Below the pieces are notes generated by a model that ran no database searches, was not told the DNA's origin, and was given only the letters and a program-made list of their open reading frames with translations. A stretch of DNA of 64,000 nt from Lactobacillus crispatus (GTDB taxonomy: Bacteria > Bacillota > Bacilli > Lactobacillales > Lactobacillaceae): contig NZ_CP072197.1 of the NCBI RefSeq assembly GCF_018987235.1, positions 1,240,001-1,304,000 of the forward strand. The letters are read 5' to 3'. Shown here in pieces: positions 27,285-36,986 of the stretch (position 1 is the first letter of the stretch; every line of letters begins with the position of its first letter). The translations under genes and the position numbers were made by a program.

Positions 27285-27545
27285 GATAAAAATAAAAAAG
27301 CACCCATCCCAAAAGGACGAGTGCTCGCGTTACCACCTTTAATTCGCTGATCACTTACGTAATCAACCTCACTGGCTATCAAAAAATAGCCTGCACTGTT
27401 AACGGATGCAGCCCCGCCGATAGCTAAATATCACCACCGGTCATCGTTCCAAACCCATATTCACTAGCTCCTATTTGCCAACTTTCACCACCACGCTGGC
27501 TCTCTTTATCAATAGAAGTTCTAGTTACTCAGTCCTTCAAGATGT
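27285..27545 (-). promoter_or_regulatory. T-box riboswitch leader, methionine type
   Basis: The minus strand carries the T-box sequence AAAGGTGGTAACGCGAG (about 27342-27326) followed by a terminator hairpin (GAGCACTCGTCC with GGATGGGTGCTT, then T run). Stem I parts AGTAACTAG, AAGAGAG and GGTGGTGAAAG lie upstream. The likely specifier is ATG in GGAACGATGACC, giving methionine and fitting the metQNI genes behind it. A TTGACT at 27597-27592 may be the -35. Uncharged tRNA-Met would stabilise the antiterminator. Confidence 0.88.
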
Positions 27546-27620
27546 TGTTTTCTTGATTTGTTATAAATAAGTTATCATCTTCTTTTAATCTAGTCAACAT
27601 CTTTTTTAATTTTTATTAGA

Positions 27621-27643
27621 TAAAAGCGATTTCATTGTATAAT
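27621..27643 (+). promoter_or_regulatory. promoter with cre-like site for the nuclease gene
   Basis: TATAAT at 27638-27643 is preceded by TAAAAGCGATTTCA at 27621-27634, which on either strand matches 13 of 14 positions of the CcpA box. AAGGAG follows before the ATG. Confidence 0.5.
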
Positions 27644-27684
27644 TAGGATATAGTTAAATAATTTATTTTTGCTAAGGAGAAAAA

Positions 27685-28626
27685 ATGAAGAAAAATCGCT
27701 TTCGAAGTTTTGCTCTCTCATTAGCTGCAGCAATTGGATTCATTTCTTTTGCTAATACTAATGTCCCATGCAACAATCAAACCGTCTATGCTGTTTCAGA
27801 TAAAGCATTAGTCAATTTGAAATACCACAACAAAGAAATTGTGACCGTTGATCATGATCAGCCGCAGTTTTCTAAGAGTACACTGAGCAAGAAAAAAGGT
27901 CCATGGCAAAAATATAGCCAATTAGATTATTTGAACCGAGCTCATGCTGCTAATGCTTTACTAAATAAAAGATTAATGCCACATAGTCAGCGTGCGGCTT
28001 TAACTTGGAATCCGACCGGCTGGCATAATAAACGAATCGCTAGTGGTTGGTTGTATAATCGGTGCCATCTAATCGGCTATCAGTTGACTGGTCAAAACAA
28101 CAATCCACGCAATTTGATTACCGGTACGCGTGAATTAAATGATCCGGATATGCTTAAATATGAAAATGAGGTTGCTGAATATTTACGTAGTTCGAGCAAA
28201 AACTATGTCCGCTATCGGGTTACTCCAATATTTAAAGGGAATGACCTATTAGCTAACGGCGTTGAAATGGAAGCCGAAGCAACTAGCAAAAACGGGCCTC
28301 GCTTTAATGTCTACATTTTTAATGAGCAACCTGGTATGTTGCTTAATTACAAGACCGGTACTTCTAAGGTTAAACATGGGTCTAGTACTATTGCTGAACA
28401 TGTAAAATCTAGAAAACGATCCACTTCTCGAGTAACCAAGAAACGAACCATTCACCATATCAAAGGTACTGTATCCACTGCAGAACACCGAGTCGTTGGC
28501 AATCGTCGCAGTAAGATCTACCATGTAATGAATGGGCAAAATTATCATATGTCATCAGCTAATGCAGTTTACTTCAACAGTGAAGCTGCCGCACAAGCTG
28601 CTGGATATCGAAAATCATTAAGGTAG
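27685..28626 (+). CDS. secreted DNA/RNA non-specific endonuclease
   Basis: A 313-residue protein with a Sec signal peptide (basic MKKNRFR, hydrophobic helix to about 25, VYAVS near 34-38). The nuclease core holds YNRCHLIGYQLTGQNNNPRN (about 128-147), with the DRGH-type motif varied to NRCH and the metal-binding Asn nearby, as in streptococcal DNases of the EndA/NUC1 type. A C-terminal repeat-like tail (VVGNRRSKIYH to SSANAVYFNSEAAA) is common on Lactobacillus exported nucleases. Likely degrades external nucleic acids. Confidence 0.85.
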   Translation: MKKNRFRSFALSLAAAIGFISFANTNVPCNNQTVYAVSDKALVNLKYHNKEIVTVDHDQPQFSKSTLSKKKGPWQKYSQLDYLNRAHAANALLNKRLMPHSQRAALTWNPTGWHNKRIASGWLYNRCHLIGYQLTGQNNNPRNLITGTRELNDPDMLKYENEVAEYLRSSSKNYVRYRVTPIFKGNDLLANGVEMEAEATSKNGPRFNVYIFNEQPGMLLNYKTGTSKVKHGSSTIAEHVKSRKRSTSRVTKKRTIHHIKGTVSTAEHRVVGNRRSKIYHVMNGQNYHMSSANAVYFNSEAAAQAAGYRKSLR

Positions 28627-28630
28627 TAAA

Positions 28631-28657
28631 AAAGTCAGAGCAAAACTCTGGCTTTTT
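28631..28657. terminator. terminator between nuclease and P-type ATPase genes
   Basis: AAAGTCAGAG pairs with CTCTGGCTTT (one G-U) followed by five T; the two genes converge here. Confidence 0.85.
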
Positions 28658-28667
28658 CATTATCTTC

Positions 28668-31070
28668 TTATTTCACATTATTTTTGCCACGATCATATGC
28701 TTCCTTGAATTCCGCAAAAGTCATGTTCTTTCCTTTTTGATCAAAGACAACCAACACTTCGGCGACTCCATCCAAAATTTTAGATAACCATCTAAAGATA
28801 GTCACTGCCGCACAGAATAAGACCGCCAAAATAAATAATGATTTGTTATTAAGCATTGTCAATGAGAACAATCTTGGGAAAAAGATAGTTGAGCCAATAA
28901 TACAGATAACTGATAAGCCCATAACAGCAAGTCTAAATTTGTTTATTGGTGCCGAAATATGATACATCACCATAAAACCAACTAAGACTAGCAACATAGT
29001 CGCTGTCGTGCCTACCTGACCATGATCAAGTGAGATAGAGGCCCCTGCAATGACTAAAATTGCAACTGCCAGCCAATCTGTTAAGCCCCCTGGAATTGCC
29101 CGAGCTAAAACATTTGGCATAAACTTTCCACGAATTCGCTTGTGGTTGCTTTCTAAGGCCAATAAAAACGACGGCAAGCCAATTGTAAATGCAGAGATCA
29201 ATGTGATCTGGGCTGGCTGCAGCGGATAATTGATTGTCATAATCAAAGAGAAGATGGCCATCAAGAATGAAAAAATATTTTTCACCAAGAACAAGCTGGC
29301 TGAACGTTGAATGTTATTAACTACTTGCCTGCCTTGGTTCACCACTAACGGCATTTTAGCAAAATTAGAATCGAGCAAAACCACTTGTGAAGCTTGCACT
29401 GCAGCACTATTACCAGAAGCCATAGCGATTGAGCAATCCGCCTTTTTCATCGCTAAAATATCGTTAACTCCGTCACCAGTCATGGCTACGGTATTACCTT
29501 GATTTTGCAAAGCAACGACAAACTTTCGCTTTTGATCAGGCTTAACTCGGCCAAAGACATTATAGTTTTGCACGGCCTGCTCATATTCACCATCTTTAAT
29601 GGTTTGCGCATCGATATACTTATCTGCCCCATTAATTCCAGCTTGCTTAGCTACTCGAGCAACGGTTACCGGATTATCCCCAGAAATAACCTTGATATCA
29701 ACACCTTGCTGGTTAAAATATTGAAAAGTTGACTTGGCTTCTTTACGAATTGGATTCGACAATAAAATATAACCGAGAACTTGTACATTTTCCTTTAAGG
29801 CGGAATTATCTTCAGTTAATACGCCAGGATAATTAGCCGCAATCAACACCCGGTAGCCTTCTGCCGCATATTTTTCAAATTCAGTTTGATATTGCGCAAA
29901 TTGATCACGCAAAACCATTTCAGGCGCACCAATTAAAGTTGTCTGATTGCCAAAAATTACACCAGAATATTTATTGACTGAGGTAAAAGGCAAAATGCTA
30001 TCCGCCGTTTTGGTTCCATCTTTAAAATAGGCTTGAATCGCCTTCATCGTCGCGTTATCAGCTGGCATGTTTTTAGCAAAATCCGCAATGATGCTACTTA
30101 AATCACCAGTAAAATTCTTGCTACTAACAGCTTTTTCTACGGCCATCTTCGGTTCGGTGATTGTTCCCGTTTTATCTACACAAAGGACATTTACTCGGGC
30201 TAAAGTTTCAACACTCTTCATATCGTGCAGCATTACTTCTTGTCGCGCTAATCGCATAGCAGCTAGAGCTAAGGCAATCGTAGTCAATAAATATAGCCCT
30301 TCTGGAATCATTCCAATTAAAGCAGCTTCCATGGAAGTGATACTACGCTTGAGTCCAATATTATTCAAAAAGAAACTCTGATTAAATAGGGCAATTCCCA
30401 CTGGAATAATGATGATGCCGACCCATTTAACCAGACGATTGATTGAACGCACCATTTCAGATTGTTCAACACTGCCCATTGCCTTTGCTTCGATCGTTAA
30501 TTTAGAAATATATGAGTCTTTACCCACTTTTTCTAAGACGGCATAAGCCTTACCGGAAACTACAAAAGAACCTGACATTAATTCTGCGTCTTTAGTCTTA
30601 GTGATTTCATCAGATTCACCTGTCAACAAGGCTTCATTAACCCGCAGCTCACCTGAGATTACCCGCGCATCAGCTGGAATCTGGTCACCAGTTTGTAAAA
30701 GAACGACATCATCTTGAACCAATTTTTCGATGGGAATTTTTTCTTCTTGCCCATCACGTACCGCGATAATTTCCGTCGCATTCATCACGTTTAACTTGCT
30801 TAAAACTTTTTTAGCACGAAGCTCCTGCACAATACCGATAATCGTGTTTAAAACAATCACTGGTAAAAAAGTCAGATCGTTCCAGGCACCAACAAACACC
30901 AATAGCACAGCCAAAATAGCAAAAATCAAGTTAAAATAAGTAAAGACATTTTCTCGAATTATTTGAGTAGCTGTTTTGGACTGGTCATCAATGGCTTGAT
31001 TAACCTGTCCATTTTGAATTCTTTGATCAACTTCAGCTTGAGTTAATCCCGTTATTTGTTTATCTGTCAT
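28668..31070 (-). CDS. P-type cation-transporting ATPase
   Basis: An 800-residue P-type ATPase. Actuator motif LLTGESDEITK, phosphorylation motif CVDKTGTIT, hinge motif AMTGDGVNDILAMKKAD, and the PEGL motif in the helix before the phosphorylation domain (MIPEGLYLLTTIALALA), which is typical of Ca2+/Mn2+ (P2A-like) pumps rather than heavy-metal pumps. No N-terminal metal-binding domain. The ion is not settled from sequence. The ATG at 31070 follows AGGACAG; a longer frame upstream lacks a ribosome site. Single gene. Confidence 0.9.
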   Translation of the reverse strand: MTDKQITGLTQAEVDQRIQNGQVNQAIDDQSKTATQIIRENVFTYFNLIFAILAVLLVFVGAWNDLTFLPVIVLNTIIGIVQELRAKKVLSKLNVMNATEIIAVRDGQEEKIPIEKLVQDDVVLLQTGDQIPADARVISGELRVNEALLTGESDEITKTKDAELMSGSFVVSGKAYAVLEKVGKDSYISKLTIEAKAMGSVEQSEMVRSINRLVKWVGIIIIPVGIALFNQSFFLNNIGLKRSITSMEAALIGMIPEGLYLLTTIALALAAMRLARQEVMLHDMKSVETLARVNVLCVDKTGTITEPKMAVEKAVSSKNFTGDLSSIIADFAKNMPADNATMKAIQAYFKDGTKTADSILPFTSVNKYSGVIFGNQTTLIGAPEMVLRDQFAQYQTEFEKYAAEGYRVLIAANYPGVLTEDNSALKENVQVLGYILLSNPIRKEAKSTFQYFNQQGVDIKVISGDNPVTVARVAKQAGINGADKYIDAQTIKDGEYEQAVQNYNVFGRVKPDQKRKFVVALQNQGNTVAMTGDGVNDILAMKKADCSIAMASGNSAAVQASQVVLLDSNFAKMPLVVNQGRQVVNNIQRSASLFLVKNIFSFLMAIFSLIMTINYPLQPAQITLISAFTIGLPSFLLALESNHKRIRGKFMPNVLARAIPGGLTDWLAVAILVIAGASISLDHGQVGTTATMLLVLVGFMVMYHISAPINKFRLAVMGLSVICIIGSTIFFPRLFSLTMLNNKSLFILAVLFCAAVTIFRWLSKILDGVAEVLVVFDQKGKNMTFAEFKEAYDRGKNNVK

Positions 31071-31118
31071 AATTTTCTGTCCTATACTGAAAATACTTTC
31101 ATCCATTATAGCGAAAAA

Positions 31119-31147
31119 TAAAAAAGCCACGCAACTCTGCGAGACTT
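31119..31147 (-). terminator. terminator of thyA-dfrA
   Basis: AAGCCACGCA and TGCGAGACTT arms with a four-base loop and one mismatch; T run on the minus strand. It lies directly after dfrA. Confidence 0.75.
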
Positions 31148-31155
31148 TTTAACAA

Positions 31156-31665
31156 TTATTTATTTTTTCTATGATAAGTTAAAAAAGTATAGTCATACTT
31201 GTTCTTTTCATCATGATGATGCTCTTCGCGACTAACTAATTCAAAATCATCATAGTTAATCGCTGGCATCACTGTATCAGTTTTAAAATTAGCTTTGATC
31301 TCTGTTTTTTCTAAAAGATCAACTTGATCAAGTAACGCCCTAAAGATTGAAACTCCACCAATTGCACAGATTTCTTCAGTCTGATGTTGACGAAGATATT
31401 CATTTAATTCAGCTAATGTGGACACAATCTTCACTTGCTCATTACCCGCATATTTTTGCTTTAATTCTTGACGATGAGTTAAAACAATATGTTTTCTCTC
31501 TGGTAACAAGTGAGGCAAACTCGCAAAGGTTTTTCGCCCCATGATGATCGGATGACCTATGGTCTTTTCCTTAAAATGCTTCAAGTCAGCCGGCAGATGC
31601 CAAGGCAAATGGCCATCGATGCCAATACCATGCTGCTGATCTTCAGCCCAAACAAAACTTAACAT
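31156..31665 (-). CDS. dfrA: dihydrofolate reductase
   Basis: A 169-residue enzyme reducing dihydrofolate with NADPH. N-terminal FVWAEDQQHGIGIDGHLPWHLPADLKHFKEKT shows the conserved LPW and the acidic active-site Asp of Gram-positive DHFR; IIMGRKTFASLP is the NADPH site. It follows thyA by nine bases and recycles the dihydrofolate that ThyA makes. Confidence 0.96.
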   Translation of the reverse strand: MLSFVWAEDQQHGIGIDGHLPWHLPADLKHFKEKTIGHPIIMGRKTFASLPHLLPERKHIVLTHRQELKQKYAGNEQVKIVSTLAELNEYLRQHQTEEICAIGGVSIFRALLDQVDLLEKTEIKANFKTDTVMPAINYDDFELVSREEHHHDEKNKYDYTFLTYHRKNK

Positions 31666-31674
31666 TGAGACCTC

Positions 31675-32631
31675 CTAAACTGCAACCGGTGCCTTGATCG
31701 TGCCATGGTGCTGATAATTCAGCACTTTGATATCTTTCATTTCAAAGTCTTCAATGTGCTTTTTTTCAGGATTAAGCCACAATTCAGGTGAATCATATGG
31801 CATCCGACTCAGCAATTCCTTTACTTGGCTAAAGTGGTTGCGATAAATATGTGCATCCCCTAAAGTATGTACAAATTCACCCACTTTTAAGCCGGTTTCA
31901 CGCGCAATCATGTTCAAGAGCAGCGAATATGAAGCAATATTAAATGGCACGCCTAAAAACATATCACCACTTCTTTGATAAAGCTGCACGCTAATTTTGC
32001 CATCGACTACATAAAATTGGAACATGACATGGCATGGTGGCAAAGCACTAGTTGGCACATCTTCCGGATTCCAGGCCGTGACAATCATTCTACGAGAATC
32101 TGGCGTTTCCTTAATTTGCTTAATCACGTCAGCAATTTGATCGATAAAACCGCCTGTCCGCTTTTCCCAATGACGCCATTGTGCCCCATAGACATCACCT
32201 AAGTTGCCATATTTCTGGGCAAAAGCAGGATCATCAAGAATGCGCTGATCAAATTTCTTCATTTCTGCTTGATAAACTTGATTAAATTCTGGATCACTTT
32301 GACTACGCAAACCAAAATTAGTCATGTCAGGACCCTGATATTCAGGACTTTGAACCCAATTTTTGAAGGCCCATTCATCCCAAATATGATTGTTATGCTC
32401 TAGCAAAAAGCGAATATTGGTATCGCCACGCAAGAACCACAACAATTCACTTTTAATCAAACCAAATGGCACCTTTTTAGTCGTTAAAAGTGGAAAGCCC
32501 TGTGTCAAATCAAAACGCATTTGGGCACCAAAATATGATCTAGTTCCAGTACCAGTTCGATCATCCTTGTCATGTCCTTCAGTCATAATTTTTTCTAACA
32601 AATCCAAATATGGTTGTTCAAGAATTGCCAT
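31675..32631 (-). CDS. thyA: thymidylate synthase
   Basis: A 318-residue enzyme converting dUMP to dTMP with methylene-tetrahydrofolate. Motifs: DRTGTGT near 22-28, nucleophilic Cys in [40 protein letters not shown] precedes the ATG at 32631. Operon thyA-dfrA. An IS30 element sits 93 bp upstream of the start codon. Confidence 0.97.
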   Translation of the reverse strand: MAILEQPYLDLLEKIMTEGHDKDDRTGTGTRSYFGAQMRFDLTQGFPLLTTKKVPFGLIKSELLWFLRGDTNIRFLLEHNNHIWDEWAFKNWVQSPEYQGPDMTNFGLRSQSDPEFNQVYQAEMKKFDQRILDDPAFAQKYGNLGDVYGAQWRHWEKRTGGFIDQIADVIKQIKETPDSRRMIVTAWNPEDVPTSALPPCHVMFQFYVVDGKISVQLYQRSGDMFLGVPFNIASYSLLLNMIARETGLKVGEFVHTLGDAHIYRNHFSQVKELLSRMPYDSPELWLNPEKKHIEDFEMKDIKVLNYQHHGTIKAPVAV

Positions 32632-32724
32632 TATCTTCACCTTTCAAAAAACATTTCTTCTAACATACCATAGATCTTGTATGTTGGATAATGAAAAACC
32701 ATAGATTTAGTATTTCATACAAAA

Positions 32725-33888
32725 CCCGGATTTAAAATTGAAGTGCAACACTAAGTGTTAAACAAAAAGGCCATGAAGACCTAAACTTGAAGTGACGAAA
32801 AATCAAGAAAGGAAGATCTTCATGACCAATTCAAATTCTAGCATTTCTAAGCACTATCATCAATTAACCAGCGTACAACGTGGACAAATTCAAGCAATGC
32901 TGGATTCCGGCATAACTTCCCGTACTGTTATCGCTCAAGAAGTCGGCTGCCATAAGTCGACAATCAGTCGCGAAATCAAACGCGGAAGCGTCCTGCAAAG
33001 AGACAGCAGCTATTTATTGTATGAGCACTATTACGCTGATACTGCACAGCTTTATTATGAGAAGCGTCGCAAAAACTGCTATCAGCGCAATCCATTGAAG
33101 CATTATGCTGTCTTTTTGAGAATGCTCTCCAGACGCTTCAAAGCTAAATTTGATGCCACCAGCATCGATGAATTCGTTGGTGAATTCAAAAGGACTATGC
33201 CAGGCTACCCTTGTCCCAGCACACCAACTGTCTATCGCTATATTGATCAGGGCTTGCTGGACATAAGCAATATTGATCTGCCTATGAAGCTCAAAAGACG
33301 CAGGAACAAGCGTCATCACGGCCAGAGCGGTCATGCTTTGCACAAGAAGAATCTTGGCAATTCCATTGAACAGCGTCCTAAAGAGATTGAAGACAGAAAA
33401 ACGCCGCTGCACTGGGAAGGAGATCTGGTTAAAGGCGTCAGACGCAAGAATCAGCCTGCTTTAATGACTTTGACCGAAAGAACCACACGCTTTGAAGTAG
33501 TTATCAAGATTCCTGACTATCGGGCAAGCACATGCCAAAGGCTGCTTCAAAATGAGATTGACAGACATCCTGCCTGGTTTAAATCGATCACGTTTGACAA
33601 TGGCTCTGAGTTTGCGGATATGACCAAGATCAAAGGCTGCCAGATCTACTTCGCCCACCCATATTCTCCATGGGAAAGAGGCACCAATGAGAACTGCAAT
33701 GGACTTCTGCGTCAATTCTTCCCTAAAGGCAAAAGCATGAAAGATAAGTCAGCTGCTTATGTTCAACAGGCAACTGATGCCATTAACCGCAAACATCGTC
33801 GAATCCTTCAATATCACACAGCAGAAGAACTCTTCAAGCAATATATTTCCTCATAGCCTAACTGTTGCACTTAATTTGACAATTCAGG
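32725..33888 (+). mobile_element. IS30-family insertion sequence, copy 2 (intact)
   Basis: 1164 bp, the same as copy 1 at 4415-5578, with the same imperfect terminal repeats. Flanked by a 13-bp direct repeat ATTTCATACAAAA at 32712-32724 and 33889-33901, which proves the insertion and its exact ends. It lies just behind the terminator of the amino-acid permease gene and in front of thyA. Confidence 0.95.
32822..33856 (+). CDS. IS30-family transposase
   Basis: 344 residues, identical in sequence to the copy-1 transposase: N-terminal HTH, DDE core with HWEGD, FDNGSEF and NENCNG motifs. AGAAAGGAAG precedes the ATG. Identity between the copies points to recent transposition. Confidence 0.95.
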   Translation: MTNSNSSISKHYHQLTSVQRGQIQAMLDSGITSRTVIAQEVGCHKSTISREIKRGSVLQRDSSYLLYEHYYADTAQLYYEKRRKNCYQRNPLKHYAVFLRMLSRRFKAKFDATSIDEFVGEFKRTMPGYPCPSTPTVYRYIDQGLLDISNIDLPMKLKRRRNKRHHGQSGHALHKKNLGNSIEQRPKEIEDRKTPLHWEGDLVKGVRRKNQPALMTLTERTTRFEVVIKIPDYRASTCQRLLQNEIDRHPAWFKSITFDNGSEFADMTKIKGCQIYFAHPYSPWERGTNENCNGLLRQFFPKGKSMKDKSAAYVQQATDAINRKHRRILQYHTAEELFKQYISS

Positions 33889-33896
33889 ATTTCATA

Positions 33897-33925
33897 CAAA
33901 AAATAAAAAGGTGAATAATCACCTT
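33897..33925 (-). terminator. terminator of the amino-acid permease gene
   Basis: AAGGTGA-ATAA-TCACCTT with a long T run on the minus strand; it overlaps the stop codon. The IS30 direct repeat overlaps the T-run side. Confidence 0.8.
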
Positions 33926-35315
33926 AATTATTTTTCTTAAATTCACTTTTATGTCTGACTAAGTAGACAATTGTTGCCACAATCAAGACTAGTGCCCCAG
34001 CGATAACTGAAATTCTTGTATCAGGATTGATAAACATAAAAATCACAATCAGTATTAACATTGCAAAGGCAAAATAATTCGAGAATGGATACAAAGGCAA
34101 CTTGAATGGATGATCTTGCATCGCTTCTTTGTTATGCCGTCTAAATCTTAATTCAGCTAATAAAATCACAAACCAAGGAATCATTCCTGGTAAAACAGAT
34201 GAACTGAAGACAATTACAAATAAATCACTAGCTGAATGATTAAATTGCGAAGCAATTACATTCAAAACAAAACCAATAAAAATACCACCAGAAATGCCCA
34301 TAATTGCCCGATCGGGTACAATTCGCTTAGAAATATGCTTAAAAATACCAGGAGCTTCATGATCATGTGACAGTTTAAACAGCATTCTACTTGAAGAATA
34401 AATTCCTGAATTAGCTCCAGAAAGAGCCGCTGTTAAAACAACGAAGTTAATTATTGAAGCAGCCGCAGTAATCCCTACTTTAGCGAAAGTCGTTACAAAT
34501 GGTGAACCTAGGCTGTCTAATTTATCCCAAGGATAAATCGTTACAATGACAAAAATTGCTCCGACATAGAAAATTAGAATTCTAAACAAAACTGACTTAA
34601 CACTTTTAACGATTGCCTCTTGTGGATTAGCTACTTCTCCAGCAGAAATACCTAATAACTCGATTCCTTCATATGAACCAACAATGATTGACATTGAAAA
34701 GAAAAATCCTTTTATTCCACCAGTAAAGAAACCACCGTGAGACCATAAATTGCTAAAGCCAGTTGGATGTCCCCCATTACCAACGCCAAAGAAAATAACA
34801 ATAAAGCCTAAAATAATCATTAGAATAATTGTTACTACTTTGATCATGGCAAACCAAAATTCTAATGAAGCATAGGCTTTAGCACTAGCTAAGTTGGCCA
34901 AAAGCAGAAAGGCAATAATAATTATGCCCGACCACAATGCTGAAATATTTGGCCACCAATACTTCAGATATTCAGTTGCCGCGACTACTTCGGACATTCC
35001 TACTACAATATATTCAAAGACATTGGCCCACATCGCTAAATAGCCGGCTAAGGGATGTACATATTCTGTTGCATAATCAGCAAATGAACCTGTCCCTGGA
35101 TTGATATAAAGCATCTCACCTAATGCCCGCATTACAATATATAAAATCAACCCTACAAACATGTAGGCTAATAATACTGACGGACCGGTCCATTTAATAG
35201 TCGAGGTTGACCCCATAAACAAACCAACACCGATAGCACCGCCAAGAGAGATCATCTCCATTTGGCCTGCTGTCATTGTTCGTTTGAGTTGAGGAGCTTT
35301 AGATTTTTTATTCAA
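33924..35315 (-). CDS. APC-family amino acid permease
   Basis: A 463-residue permease with 12 helices. Family marks are MEMISLGGAIGVGLFMGS near 19-36 and GEMLYINPGTGSFADYA near 66-82, which place it in the amino acid transporter (AAT) branch of the APC superfamily. The substrate is not clear. Likely single gene. Confidence 0.88.
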   Translation of the reverse strand: MNKKSKAPQLKRTMTAGQMEMISLGGAIGVGLFMGSTSTIKWTGPSVLLAYMFVGLILYIVMRALGEMLYINPGTGSFADYATEYVHPLAGYLAMWANVFEYIVVGMSEVVAATEYLKYWWPNISALWSGIIIIAFLLLANLASAKAYASLEFWFAMIKVVTIILMIILGFIVIFFGVGNGGHPTGFSNLWSHGGFFTGGIKGFFFSMSIIVGSYEGIELLGISAGEVANPQEAIVKSVKSVLFRILIFYVGAIFVIVTIYPWDKLDSLGSPFVTTFAKVGITAAASIINFVVLTAALSGANSGIYSSSRMLFKLSHDHEAPGIFKHISKRIVPDRAIMGISGGIFIGFVLNVIASQFNHSASDLFVIVFSSSVLPGMIPWFVILLAELRFRRHNKEAMQDHPFKLPLYPFSNYFAFAMLILIVIFMFINPDTRISVIAGALVLIVATIVYLVRHKSEFKKNN

Positions 35316-36986
35316 TTTTCACAACTCCAATAATTAATCTATCCTAATTAATAACCCGCAATTAATTTACTGGTTAAATCAACATTTTGTCAAGGTTCAA
35401 ATTAAAAATATTAATATTTGGGAGTCTTTTCTCTAATTGATTTTTTATTCTTTTATTAAATGAATTTCGCGATCAAACATTTCCTGCATCTGTTTATTAA
35501 AATTGTGAGCAATAAAGACAATTGTGGTCTTGCTTTTTAATAATTTTTGTAAAATATCCATAGTCGATGTCTGATCAATTGCACTAGTTCCTTCATCAAT
35601 CAAAATAATGTCACTACCATGGATCTTCGATCTTGCCAATACGATCTTTTGTCGTTGACCTCCAGAAATATTCAAATCATCCAAGTCAATTTTTTCATCA
35701 ACGCCAGCTTTAAACTTTTTAATATCAGCCACAAAATTAACTTCATCAATCACTTGATCAACTTGATTATCAAGTTGATCATTGAACAACGTAATATTTT
35801 CTTTGATTGTGCCAGGAAAAAGGTTAGGTTCTTGTGGAATATAGCCAATTCTTGACATATTAGGTTCAATCACCTCTCCTTGACTATTTTGAAATTCAAC
35901 TTTGCCCGCACTAGGTTTAAGTTCACCCAAAATCAATTTAAATAAAGTAGACTTACCTGCGCCTGAATCTCCTGTTAATAAGATTTTCTCGCCAGGTTTA
36001 ACTGCAATATCAGGAAAAGTAAGCTTTTCACCATTAGGATACTGCAAAGCCAAATCTTTTGTTGAAAATGCTACTGGTGTCTCTTCTTGGCCAGCTTTAA
36101 CTTTTTCAATCACAGTAGCATCACCATCAACTTGTTTCATTAAATCCTGTGACGATTTCATAAAACTTAATGCCTGAATTGTTTGTTGTAAGCCGATCGA
36201 AATATTAGCTGCAAAGTTTTGGACAGACATAATTGCACCAAAAATCACTAAATTCTTAGTGATCAAAAAAGCCGTCAAAGACAACAGGATTATTTGTCCT
36301 ACCATGTTACAGATCCCATTCAAAATAATTAATTGCTGTTGAGTAGCCGTTTGTTTAACATGAGCCTGTTCTACTTTACTTGAAGTTTTTTCACCTACCT
36401 GAAATAACTTAGCACCAGCAAAATATCTTCTTAATTCTTCTAAGCCAGAGAACCATTTAGCTAAAACATCTAGATAATGCTTATTTTGCTCAGAAACATT
36501 ATTAGTTGCTTGTTCCATTTTCTTTTGTACTAATTTAGGTACAAAGTAAGAAACAATATCAATCACTACACTAGTCAAAAAGATTGACCAATTAATTGTA
36601 AGTAGAGCCACCAATGCCGCAACAAACATTGAGCCATAGAACGGCACAATTGGATACCAATCAAAATAATTTTTTCTAATCATTTCTAAATCATTAGTCA
36701 TCCGATTTTGCACGGCCGGTACTTGATGATTTTGACCATCTCTAAAGTAATGTGTAGCCAAACGAGCGCGCACCTTTTTATTATATTCTTCTTCCTGCAC
36801 TCGAATTACAAATTGGATATAATAGATCATCCCTTGAGCAGCTAAATATAAAATCCCCATTAAAGCCGTCGCAAGTAAAATCTTCACCCAAGCACGATCT
36901 TTGATATAAGTCAGCCAGTACATTTGAATGTAGCCTGCACCAATAGCAGCGACACCTGAAATAACTGATAAAATATTAATGTAAAT

